Origin: Candidatus Alloruminococcus vanvlietii
GTDB taxonomy: Bacteria > Bacillota > Clostridia > Oscillospirales > Ruminococcaceae
Direction of reading: 5' to 3'
NCBI GenBank assembly: GCA_904420505.1
Contig: CAJFVS010000016.1
Span: forward strand, 1-38,307
Length of the DNA stretch: 38,307 nt
Shown one piece after another: positions 32,440-38,307 of this stretch (position 1 is the first letter of the stretch; each line of letters starts with the position of its first letter). The notes beneath the pieces were generated by a model. It was given only the letters and a program-made list of their open reading frames with translations, was not told the DNA's origin and made no database searches. Both the position numbers and the translations under genes were made by a program.

Positions 32440-33702
32440 TTACGCCCCGTACTGGGCCAACAGTTCTTTGGCATACTCAAGGTTGATTTTGTTTTCTGCA
32501 ACCATCTGTTCCACAATTTTTTCCAGCACTTCGCCGCTGGCGCCGGCGGTTGCCGCCAAATTGCGCGCATGGCGCGGCATATGCCCTTTTTGCAGCCCTT
32601 CGGTGGCAAGCGCCTTTAGGGCGGAAAGGTTTTGTAAAAGGCCGCAGGCAACCATTACCTGTGCCAGTTCGCAGGCAGACTGCACGCCCAAAATTTTCAG
32701 TGCAATCCCTGCTGTGGGGTGGATTTTGGTCGCGCCCCCCACAATGCCAACCGCCATGGGGAGTTCCAGGGTACCGCACAAATTGCCCTGCGTATCCTTT
32801 TCCCAGGTGGAAAGCGAGGTATACTGCCCGTGTATGGCCGCATAGGCGTGCGCGCCCGCTTCTACGGCGCGCAAATCGTTGCCGGTGGCCATTACAATGG
32901 GGGAAATGGCGTTCATAATCCCCTTGTTATGGGTGGCGGCCCGGAAGGGGTCGGCCTGCGCAAAGGCGGCGGTGATAACAATTTTATCCACAACGCTTTC
33001 ACCGCCCACTACTTCCTGAGGGATGGTGGTTCTGGCGCGCACCAGGCGTTCCACCGCCAGGTTGGACAGGATGCGGGTATACGCTGTGCCGCCGGTGATT
33101 TCCTCCAGATATGGGGAGACCGCTTCAGCCATGGTGTTCACCGCATTGGCGCCCATGGCGTCCTTGGTATCCACTTTTAAATGCACTACCAGCATTTGGC
33201 CCACAGCGCTCGGCACAACGCGGGCATCCAAACCCACCATGCCGCCGCCAAAGCTTACCAAAACAGGATCCTGGGCATTGCACAGTTCGGTAATCTGCGC
33301 TTGGTGCTCGTATAGTTTGTTTTTGGCGCTGTGGATATCGGGAATATCCATAAGCATGACTTGGGCAATCATAACCGAGCCGGTATCGCTGGTGAATACG
33401 CCGCCGGTAAATGCGGACATATAACCCCCATAGCTGACCCCCAGCACTACCGACGGCTCTTCAAACGCCATCGGCACACAGTATTCCCTGCCGTTTACCA
33501 CAACGCCCACCGCGCAGCCAAGCGGCAGGCTGTAGCGGCCGATGACGTTGTCAATCATGCTGTTGGCCTTTTCCATGCTCAGCGAATTGGCGTTTTGCAA
33601 AATGGCCGTTTCCTCTTGCGTAAGGCCGGCAGCCTGGGCAATCTGCTCCAGGCGCTCCTGTACGGGCAGCTTGCTAAAGGTTACAAAGTCGCTGGTTTTC
33701 AC
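32440..33702 (-). CDS. mvaA: Hydroxymethylglutaryl-CoA reductase, class II (degradative type)
   Basis: A 420-residue enzyme interconverting HMG-CoA and mevalonate. All class II catalytic residues are visible: Glu82 in AFEEPSVV, Lys260 in ATHNKGIMN, Asp276 in ATGNDLRAVEAG and His374 in QKGHMPRHARN; DAMGAN (181-186) lies in the cofactor region. The start is GTG 33702, with AAAGGAG nine bases upstream; an in-frame TTG further up lies before that site. It is the second gene of an operon, 39 bases after an acetoacetate-decarboxylase-like gene. Class II enzymes serve mevalonate catabolism in Pseudomonas mevalonii but biosynthesis in Gram-positive cocci. Most Clostridia make isoprenoids by the MEP route, and no other mevalonate gene is here, so I favour catabolism. 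Confidence 0.95.
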   Translation of the reverse strand: MKTSDFVTFSKLPVQERLEQIAQAAGLTQEETAILQNANSLSMEKANSMIDNVIGRYSLPLGCAVGVVVNGREYCVPMAFEEPSVVLGVSYGGYMSAFTGGVFTSDTGSVMIAQVMLMDIPDIHSAKNKLYEHQAQITELCNAQDPVLVSFGGGMVGLDARVVPSAVGQMLVVHLKVDTKDAMGANAVNTMAEAVSPYLEEITGGTAYTRILSNLAVERLVRARTTIPQEVVGGESVVDKIVITAAFAQADPFRAATHNKGIMNAISPIVMATGNDLRAVEAGAHAYAAIHGQYTSLSTWEKDTQGNLCGTLELPMAVGIVGGATKIHPTAGIALKILGVQSACELAQVMVACGLLQNLSALKALATEGLQKGHMPRHARNLAATAGASGEVLEKIVEQMVAENKINLEYAKELLAQYGA

Positions 33703-33741
33703 TTCAAAACACTCCTTTCCTTTGCAAGGCAAGCGCCGCGC

Positions 33742-34587
33742 TTAGCGCAGTTTCTGTGCGTGGGAGAAATCGCAGGCGTCCGAATACAAAAGCCGCTGTG
33801 CGCCGATGACCCCTTTGTTTTCCAGGTCGTACATGCCTTTGGCCACCTGGTAATAGGTAGGCATATCTTCCCATTGGGGTTCAAAAAACGCAACGCTGCC
33901 GTCGCATACGGTAAGCTGGGGCTGCATAAGTTCAAACGGATAGTCGTCCGGCTTTTGCCATTTGGGGTTGAAAACCGGGTAAGCGGCATCCGGCACCCCG
34001 CCCGAGCCGGTGCCGGGGATGTATTTAAAATTCATTTTGCCCTGGCTTTGGTTGATAATGCGCTGCATCCGTTCGCCGTCGGCGGCGGGCTTGTTGGTGT
34101 CCACCTGCATTTTCATAAACTGGAAATCCCAGCTGGAGGCCACCATGCGGTGCACGCCGTTTAATTTTTTAAACCGGGGCAAATCGCAGTAAATTTTGCA
34201 GTAGCCAAGCCCCTCGCGTCCGCCTACAATGGGGTCGCAGTGGTTTTCAAACAGCGCCAGCAGAAAATCACCGTAAAAATGGTCTATTTCGCCGTCAAAG
34301 CGCACCGGGATAGAATACTGCAGGATGCGATATGTGTTGCCGGCCAGCCAGCCGATGTTGGCAAATTCGGCGGCCATAACGGTAACCACCGGGTCAGTCA
34401 GCTTAAAAGGCTCTGGCAAAAGCGCTTCCAGCTGGGCAGGGTTGCTTTCAAACATTACAGTTAAGCATTCGGTATCGGCCGGCTGGTGCAGGCGGTACTT
34501 CATCTTTTCATAGTCGATGTGGTACCGTTGCGGCCCAAAATACACAGGGGATGAGTAAACCGAAATGGAATCGAACTGAAACGACAT
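33742..34587 (-). CDS. Acetoacetate decarboxylase superfamily protein
   Basis: A 281-residue member of the ADC family, whose prototype turns acetoacetate into acetone and CO2 through a Schiff base. The match to the prototype is at VGGREGLGYCKIYCDLP, where Lys131 aligns with the Schiff-base Lys115 of the Clostridium acetobutylicum enzyme in GREL-YPKK; the second Lys of that pair, which lowers the pKa, is Ile here, so catalysis may differ. LEALLPEPFKLTDPVVTVMAAEF is the usual N-terminal part. AAGGAGG precedes the ATG. It is first in an operon with HMG-CoA reductase; HMG-CoA breakdown yields acetoacetate, which would fit. Other ADC-fold enzymes act as aldolases or dehydratases, so the reaction is open. 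Confidence 0.88.
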   Translation of the reverse strand: MSFQFDSISVYSSPVYFGPQRYHIDYEKMKYRLHQPADTECLTVMFESNPAQLEALLPEPFKLTDPVVTVMAAEFANIGWLAGNTYRILQYSIPVRFDGEIDHFYGDFLLALFENHCDPIVGGREGLGYCKIYCDLPRFKKLNGVHRMVASSWDFQFMKMQVDTNKPAADGERMQRIINQSQGKMNFKYIPGTGSGGVPDAAYPVFNPKWQKPDDYPFELMQPQLTVCDGSVAFFEPQWEDMPTYYQVAKGMYDLENKGVIGAQRLLYSDACDFSHAQKLR

Positions 34588-34642
34588 AAGAAAACCTCCT
34601 TATCCTGTTGTGCATAGGTGTTGGGTTGATGGGCAAAAAGCA

Positions 34643-34666
34643 GAAATTTGAGCGCATTCAAATTTC
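34643..34666. promoter_or_regulatory. TetR operator at the start of the ADC-HMGR operon
   Basis: GAAATTTGA and TCAAATTTC are perfect inverted arms nine bases long around GCGCAT. It covers the expected transcription start, nine bases after the -10 box. The same dyad is at 36927-36948. Confidence 0.88.
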
Positions 34667-34674
34667 TTGATTCT

Positions 34675-34703
34675 AGTATATTTTGCCTTTCTGCGTATGT
34701 CAA
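34675..34703 (-). promoter_or_regulatory. Promoter of the ADC-HMGR operon
   Basis: On the minus strand TTGACA (34698-34703) and TATACT (34675-34680) are 17 bases apart. Confidence 0.9.
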
Positions 34704-34774
34704 TGCGTGTAATTGCCAAATATTAAGCGCGTTTTCAGAAAATATACACATAAAAGTGCGGATTGCGGCTTTAC

Positions 34775-34798
34775 AAAATTTGAATGCAACTAATTTTT
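34775..34798. promoter_or_regulatory. Weaker TetR operator between the divergent promoters
   Basis: Left arm AAATTTGA and centre ATGCAA match the operator at 36927, but the right arm reads CTAATTTT. It lies 18 bases upstream of the tetR -35 box. Confidence 0.6.
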
Positions 34799-34815
34799 TG
34801 CGGGCTTTTCTTAGG

Positions 34816-34844
34816 TTGACGCATCTGCAAAATTTTGGTATGCT
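34816..34844 (+). promoter_or_regulatory. Promoter of tetR
   Basis: TTGACG (34816-34821) and TATGCT (34839-34844) are 17 bases apart, about 34 bases before the ATG. Confidence 0.78.
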
Positions 34845-34877
34845 TTTTGCAAATACAAATTGTTCCGAGGGAAAGCT

Positions 34878-35555
34878 ATGAACACAAAACGCAGAAGAAT
34901 TGTGGATACCGCCAGGGTATTGTTCCAGGAGCAGGGTTATGCCAAAACCACCATCACCCAGATTGTGGAGGCGTCGGGGTTCCAGCCGGGGAGCATATAC
35001 CATTTTTTTAAAAACAAAGAAGAAATTTTTATGGCCACCGTGCTCGACCGCGAAATTGAGCTGCGGGAGATTATATCCCGCTACTACGAGCAAAACCACA
35101 AAGAGGTAGGCGGGGCGTATATTTACTGCATGATTTGTTATCTCATCTTTTATTCCTCCGAACATTACGACAATATGCTCGACTACAACTACTACAGCTA
35201 CCATTTAAGCCGTGTCATTACCCAGATTTCCAAGCAGACCGCCGAACGCAACCTGCAGTGGTTTGCCCCAAAAGATGCGCCCAGCACCGTCTCGTACGAG
35301 CAGATGTACCAAAAAACGCTGGCCATGTCCGGGGTGATTTACGCCTTTCTCACCGATATCAAAAACCGCCATTACATCCCTTTCCGCAGCCGCATCCGCA
35401 CCTTTTTTACCATCGCGCTGACAACCTACGGCGTTGCCCCCGAGGAGATAGCCCAAATGACCTGCGACGATGTGCTTGACAGTTTGGAATGCGACGCGCG
35501 CGCGATTCTGGACGGCTTTGGCAGCAGCACCTTAACAGGAACCATTGGTACGTAA
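34878..35555 (+). CDS. TetR/AcrR-family transcriptional regulator
   Basis: A 225-residue regulator. The N-terminal helix-turn-helix is clear: RRRIVDTARVLFQEQGYAKTTITQIVEASGFQPGSIYHFFKNKEEIF (residues 5-51). The rest is an alpha-helical ligand and dimer domain rich in Tyr (YNYYSYHLSR), with no further motif. GAGGGAAAG precedes the ATG at 34878; an in-frame TTG upstream lacks a ribosome site. It is divergent from the ADC-HMGR operon and converges on the transporter gene across a bidirectional terminator. Three dyads of one design lie at the promoters of its neighbours and itself, so it most likely represses the whole block and is released by a pathway intermediate, perhaps an acyl-CoA or the imported acid. 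Confidence 0.93.
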   Translation: MNTKRRRIVDTARVLFQEQGYAKTTITQIVEASGFQPGSIYHFFKNKEEIFMATVLDREIELREIISRYYEQNHKEVGGAYIYCMICYLIFYSSEHYDNMLDYNYYSYHLSRVITQISKQTAERNLQWFAPKDAPSTVSYEQMYQKTLAMSGVIYAFLTDIKNRHYIPFRSRIRTFFTIALTTYGVAPEEIAQMTCDDVLDSLECDARAILDGFGSSTLTGTIGT

Positions 35556-35573
35556 CACCGCTGCATACAACAG

Positions 35574-35610
35574 AACAGCCGGCCTTGCAAAAAGGCCGGC
35601 TGTTTTGTTT
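35574..35610. terminator. Bidirectional terminator between tetR and the transporter gene
   Basis: AACAGCCGGCCTT and AAGGCCGGCTGTT form a perfect 13-base stem around a five-base loop, followed by TTGTTT on the plus strand and AT-rich sequence on the other side. Confidence 0.9.
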
Positions 35611-35613
35611 AAG

Positions 35614-36846
35614 CTAAGGCAGATACACATATTCGGGATCGCTTGCTTTGCCGGGGGCGGACCACACGCCTTTCTCGTTTATCCAACCGCGTTTTTTATC
35701 CTGTTTTAAGCGGTAGGGGTAAAGGAAATACCCCGGAAGGATGGAAACCGGGAAGCTCAGCACGCCAAGCACGGTATAGCCCATGGTAATCAAGGTAATT
35801 AAGCCGATTTGGTTGCCCACAATGGAAACCAGGGCAAAAAACACCGCGATGATGACCTTCCAAACAAAGGTGGATATTTTTCTCGTCCGTTTGGCAAACA
35901 CCGGCGCCCAGCGTTCGGAAATACCGTACATATAGGTAACGGCGGTGCTTAATACGCAGGCGATGGCCAGCACGGCAAACATGTTTATCACAATGGGGGA
36001 AGTGCCCAGCAAACCGGTCATGGCATACAGCGTAGGCAACGCCTGGGAGGCGACCTCCGGCATAAGGCCGGCAAACAAAACCGTAAAAATAACCGTGCCC
36101 ACAAAGCTGAGGATTGCATGCACCAAAGACGCCAGCAGCGACTGCCAACGGTGTTCGATGGATTCGGTGGCGCTGGGGACAATGGGGTTTGCCGCCGTCA
36201 GGCAGGAGCCGACGATGGTAATCATGGAATAAAAACCGTAAACGGGGTTAAAGCCAAAGTCGGCAAAGGATAATTTCTGGGCCATCCACTGCTGGGTAAG
36301 CGGCCATGCCGTTTGAAAGCCCGAAAAGCCCACATAAAACAATACAATTAAAATGGCAACGGTTAAAAACGTGCCGGTTGCGTTTAAAACTTTCATGCCG
36401 TATACCGCCAACAGCACCGAAGCCACTACAAACACGCAGGTGGTTATGGCGGTGGGAATGTTGTACAGGTATTCAAGGATGGAGCAGATGGTGGAGTTCA
36501 TAGCCGCCATGCCCACAAAAGTTGCGCCGATGAAAAGCACATCGGTAAAGACGGAGATCACTTTGCGCATCACGCTGGTGCGCCATTGAATTTGAACCCT
36601 TTCAATAAAACTGTTCGGGCGGTAACGCCGGCAGGTTTCAAAGCCAATGTAGGTAGAGAAAAAGTTCAATACGCCAACAATCAGCGGCCCAATAAATACG
36701 CCAATCCATCCGCGGGTTAAAAAGTACTGAACCGTTTGCGTGCCGGCGGAATACCCGGGGCCGACATAACCGCTGAACATAACGCAGCCAAGCGCGATAG
36801 AAGTGTACAAACACTTGCCGATGCTGCTTTTGGATACACCTTTCAT
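35614..36846 (-). CDS. YkvI-type membrane transporter (APC/LeuT-like)
   Basis: A 410-residue integral membrane protein with about ten helices. The first helix region, ALGCVMFSGYVGPGYSAGTQTVQYFL, resembles the broken helix of YkvI-family and related LeuT-fold carriers (compare VGAGFASGQE). Further helices include VISVFTDVLFIGATFVGMAAM, ITTCVFVVASVLLAVYGMKV and VWKVIIAVFFALVSIVGNQIGL. The C-terminal tail (KGVWSAPGKASDPEYVYLP) is cytoplasmic. The substrate of this family is not known. It has a TATAAT -10 box with the TetR dyad right after it, so it belongs to the same regulon as the ADC-HMGR operon and probably imports the substrate or a related carboxylate. The start is followed by KGVSKSS; AAAGGTAGGG is just upstream. 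Confidence 0.88.
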   Translation of the reverse strand: MKGVSKSSIGKCLYTSIALGCVMFSGYVGPGYSAGTQTVQYFLTRGWIGVFIGPLIVGVLNFFSTYIGFETCRRYRPNSFIERVQIQWRTSVMRKVISVFTDVLFIGATFVGMAAMNSTICSILEYLYNIPTAITTCVFVVASVLLAVYGMKVLNATGTFLTVAILIVLFYVGFSGFQTAWPLTQQWMAQKLSFADFGFNPVYGFYSMITIVGSCLTAANPIVPSATESIEHRWQSLLASLVHAILSFVGTVIFTVLFAGLMPEVASQALPTLYAMTGLLGTSPIVINMFAVLAIACVLSTAVTYMYGISERWAPVFAKRTRKISTFVWKVIIAVFFALVSIVGNQIGLITLITMGYTVLGVLSFPVSILPGYFLYPYRLKQDKKRGWINEKGVWSAPGKASDPEYVYLP

Positions 36847-36926
36847 ACCAAGCCCTACCTTTCTGTTTTGAATGTGATTTTGGTTTTACACAATGCGTGC
36901 TCTTTGCCCAACCGAAAACGAACCAA

Positions 36927-36948
36927 AAATTTGAATGCACTCAAATTT
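36927..36948. promoter_or_regulatory. TetR operator at the transporter promoter
   Basis: AAATTTGA and TCAAATTT are perfect inverted arms around ATGCAC, three bases from the -10 box on the minus strand. It shares arms and spacing with the site at 34643. Confidence 0.88.
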
Positions 36949-36950
36949 CA

Positions 36951-36956
36951 ATTATA
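36951..36956 (-). promoter_or_regulatory. -10 box of the transporter gene
   Basis: Perfect TATAAT on the minus strand; the -35 region is A-rich and weak. The operator follows at once. Confidence 0.65.
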
Positions 36957-36959
36957 ATG

Positions 36960-37155
36960 GTAAAATGTTTGTTTTTTGTTTTTAATGCATAAAATTTACA
37001 ATTTATTCCTGTATTTATAATGATAAATGACGATATATACCGCTATAAAACCTATACTATATATTTTGGTTTATAAAAAGTTGAACGCAATTAAAAATGT
37101 TTGTAACCGGAACAAACCAGAAGGTGCAAATTTTTTCTACTGTTTGATAATAAAA
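36960..37155. other. AT-rich intergenic region between divergent transporter and lipoprotein genes
   Basis: Strongly AT-rich, with no gene. It contains a weak copy of the TetR dyad near 37077-37098 (AAAGTTGA-ACGCAA-TTAAAAAT; left arm seven of eight, right arm about five of eight), which might place the lipoprotein gene in the same regulon. Confidence 0.4.
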
Positions 37156-37185
37156 TTAGACAAAAATTAAAACATATAGTATAAT
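37156..37185 (+). promoter_or_regulatory. Promoter of the terminal lipoprotein gene
   Basis: TTAGAC (37156-37161) and TATAAT (37180-37185) are 18 bases apart, 36 bases before the start. Confidence 0.65.
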
Positions 37186-37220
37186 ATTTTATGCAATATT
37201 TTGAAAGGAGGGGGTGAAAT

Positions 37221-38307
37221 ATGCGGAAAATAGGGTTATTTTGTGTTATATTGGCGTTTATACTGCTTGGCGGCTGCCAAACCGGGGAAACAAACCCGTC
37301 ATCCGGCGGGGAAGAAAGCTTTCCGACATCGCAAACAGTATCTGTCCCGGCGGTATCTAGTGAACCGGAAAGGCAGCAGTTTAGCTGTACACTGCGTATT
37401 GACGGGCAGAAATACACCGTTTTCAGCGACCAAATCGCCGAAGATTGTATCATCACCCTGCCAAAAGGCCATGGTGGGCAGGCCACCATCACCTTTGAGG
37501 ACGAGATCACCGACCAAGTTTCGGTTTCGTTCCAGGAAAAAAGCGGGGAATCCATCTTTGTTTATGCCCAAAAAGCGGGTACGCATACCTTTTTGGTTTC
37601 CCTGCCGCAAGCGGACGGCACCTATGAATCATCGGTGGTTTGTCCTTATCCCGAACCGCTTATTAAGTTTGTGGGCAAATTCCAGCTTATCGTAGGCAGC
37701 GGGGAATACGAAGACACCCCGCAGGTGCTGCCGGATTATTTTACCTTTGAAAACGTAGAAAACGCCGATGCGCTGCGTTCGTACATCGTTCGGGACGATT
37801 TGCCGTATGAATTTTCCTTGGGCTGGATTATGCTGGAGGAATTTGTAAACATGCGCCTTGTGCCCAAAGAGGACGTGCCCAATGCGCAGCCTTTGCCGGT
37901 AGAATATCCCTTTACCGTGTGGGTGGAATACCAGGGGAATGCCGATTCGCTGCATGTCTCTGAAGAAGGGATTGTTTACAACGATATCCTTTACTACCCC
38001 AGCAATTTGGTGGCGCTGGAGGCGTTTTTAGAAAAAGACCAGGATCGGATTGCCACGCGGAAATACATCAATTTCAGCCAGCTGCTGAATGTTTCGGCCG
38101 ACCAGGTAACCCGGATAATCTATGAAGTTTACCCCGGTATTGGAACCGAGCGAACACCGGAATTTTCCCGCATTTATCAAACCCAGGAGGAAATCGCACA
38201 GTATCTGGAAGAATTGGGCAGTTTGCCGGTGTATATCTGGCAGCCGGGGGATGAACGCCCGGATTTAAGCGGCGGGTACTCTTTTGAATGGACCATCCAG
38301 TTGCAAA
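37221..38307 (+). CDS. Large lipoprotein of unknown function, 3'-truncated by window edge
   Basis: The frame stays open from ATG 37221 to the end of the window (362 codons), so the gene continues beyond it. AAAGGAGGGGG precedes the start. The N terminus is a lipoprotein signal peptide, LFCVILAFILLGGC with lipobox LGGC (Cys19). A Ser/Pro/Glu-rich spacer follows (TNPSSGGEESFPTSQTVSVPA). The mature part is acidic and beta-rich (SCTLRIDGQKYTVFSDQI, YPFTVWVEYQGNADSLHV, SGGYSFEWTIQLQ), suggesting a surface beta-sandwich or substrate-binding protein. I do not recognise the family. It is divergent from the YkvI-type transporter gene and may share its regulator. Confidence 0.88.
   Translation, partial: MRKIGLFCVILAFILLGGCQTGETNPSSGGEESFPTSQTVSVPAVSSEPERQQFSCTLRIDGQKYTVFSDQIAEDCIITLPKGHGGQATITFEDEITDQVSVSFQEKSGESIFVYAQKAGTHTFLVSLPQADGTYESSVVCPYPEPLIKFVGKFQLIVGSGEYEDTPQVLPDYFTFENVENADALRSYIVRDDLPYEFSLGWIMLEEFVNMRLVPKEDVPNAQPLPVEYPFTVWVEYQGNADSLHVSEEGIVYNDILYYPSNLVALEAFLEKDQDRIATRKYINFSQLLNVSADQVTRIIYEVYPGIGTERTPEFSRIYQTQEEIAQYLEELGSLPVYIWQPGDERPDLSGGYSFEWTIQLQ

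Noticed and set aside
33331..34164. A 277-residue plus-strand open frame over the HMG-CoA reductase and ADC genes
   Set aside because: Spans the gap between two real minus-strand genes and has no family features.

Overview
This window looks like a chromosomal segment of an endospore-forming Clostridia bacterium, most likely from the gut-associated Oscillospirales/Ruminococcaceae-type lineages. The evidence is spoIID, DegV, VanW, a FemAB-type transferase, a Bacillota-style purine riboswitch, strong AGGAGG-like ribosome sites, and vegetative promoters of the TTGACA/TATAAT type with 17-base spacers. The lineage is an inference from gene content; no marker gene fixes the species.

Layout. 1-3.1 kb: the 3' part of nnr (NAD(P)H-hydrate repair), a small lipoprotein, a MazF/EndoA toxin with no antitoxin, and a GNAT acetyltransferase. 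3.1-5.7 kb: an FAD oxidoreductase gene preceded by a promoter and a guanine-type purine riboswitch, then a small DUF4870-like membrane protein. 6.1-9.8 kb: a self-cleaving XRE-S24 repressor divergent from a 50-residue protein gene with three operators between them, a FemAB-type transferase, an XRE regulator and an amidohydrolase. 9.9-13.4 kb: a cation P-type ATPase and a TVP38/VTT membrane protein. 13.5-17 kb: a vanW-dltA-dltC operon without dltB or dltD, and a small membrane protein. 17.1-20.1 kb: a frameshifted FAD/Rieske oxidoreductase, DegV and tRNA-Ser(UGA). 20.2-24.1 kb: an ArsR-controlled metal-efflux ATPase operon and spoIID. 24.2-32.1 kb: citrate synthase with a membrane protein, pyrG, a sensor-kinase-like protein lacking the usual phosphoacceptor histidine, an XRE pseudogene, a small membrane protein and gap. 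32.4-38.3 kb: a TetR-controlled block with class II HMG-CoA reductase, an acetoacetate-decarboxylase-like protein, TetR, a YkvI-type transporter and a lipoprotein that runs off the end.

Most notable biology. (1) The 32.4-37 kb block looks like one regulon. Near-identical dyads (AAATTTGA-N6-TCAAATTT) sit at the start points of the ADC-HMGR operon and of the transporter gene, with a weaker copy before tetR. I infer uptake and catabolism of a mevalonate/HMG-like or related small acid. (2) A purine riboswitch with the guanine-specifying C controls an uncharacterised FAD enzyme carrying a four-cysteine cluster. (3) The S24 repressor and its 50-residue target form a compact damage-type switch of unknown output. 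(4) An orphan adenylation/carrier-protein pair is translationally coupled to vanW.

Several 200-400-base gaps contain no gene but share a GC-rich, AAAGCGGGCAAA-like word style and partly alignable blocks. They may be a dispersed repeat family or structured RNAs.
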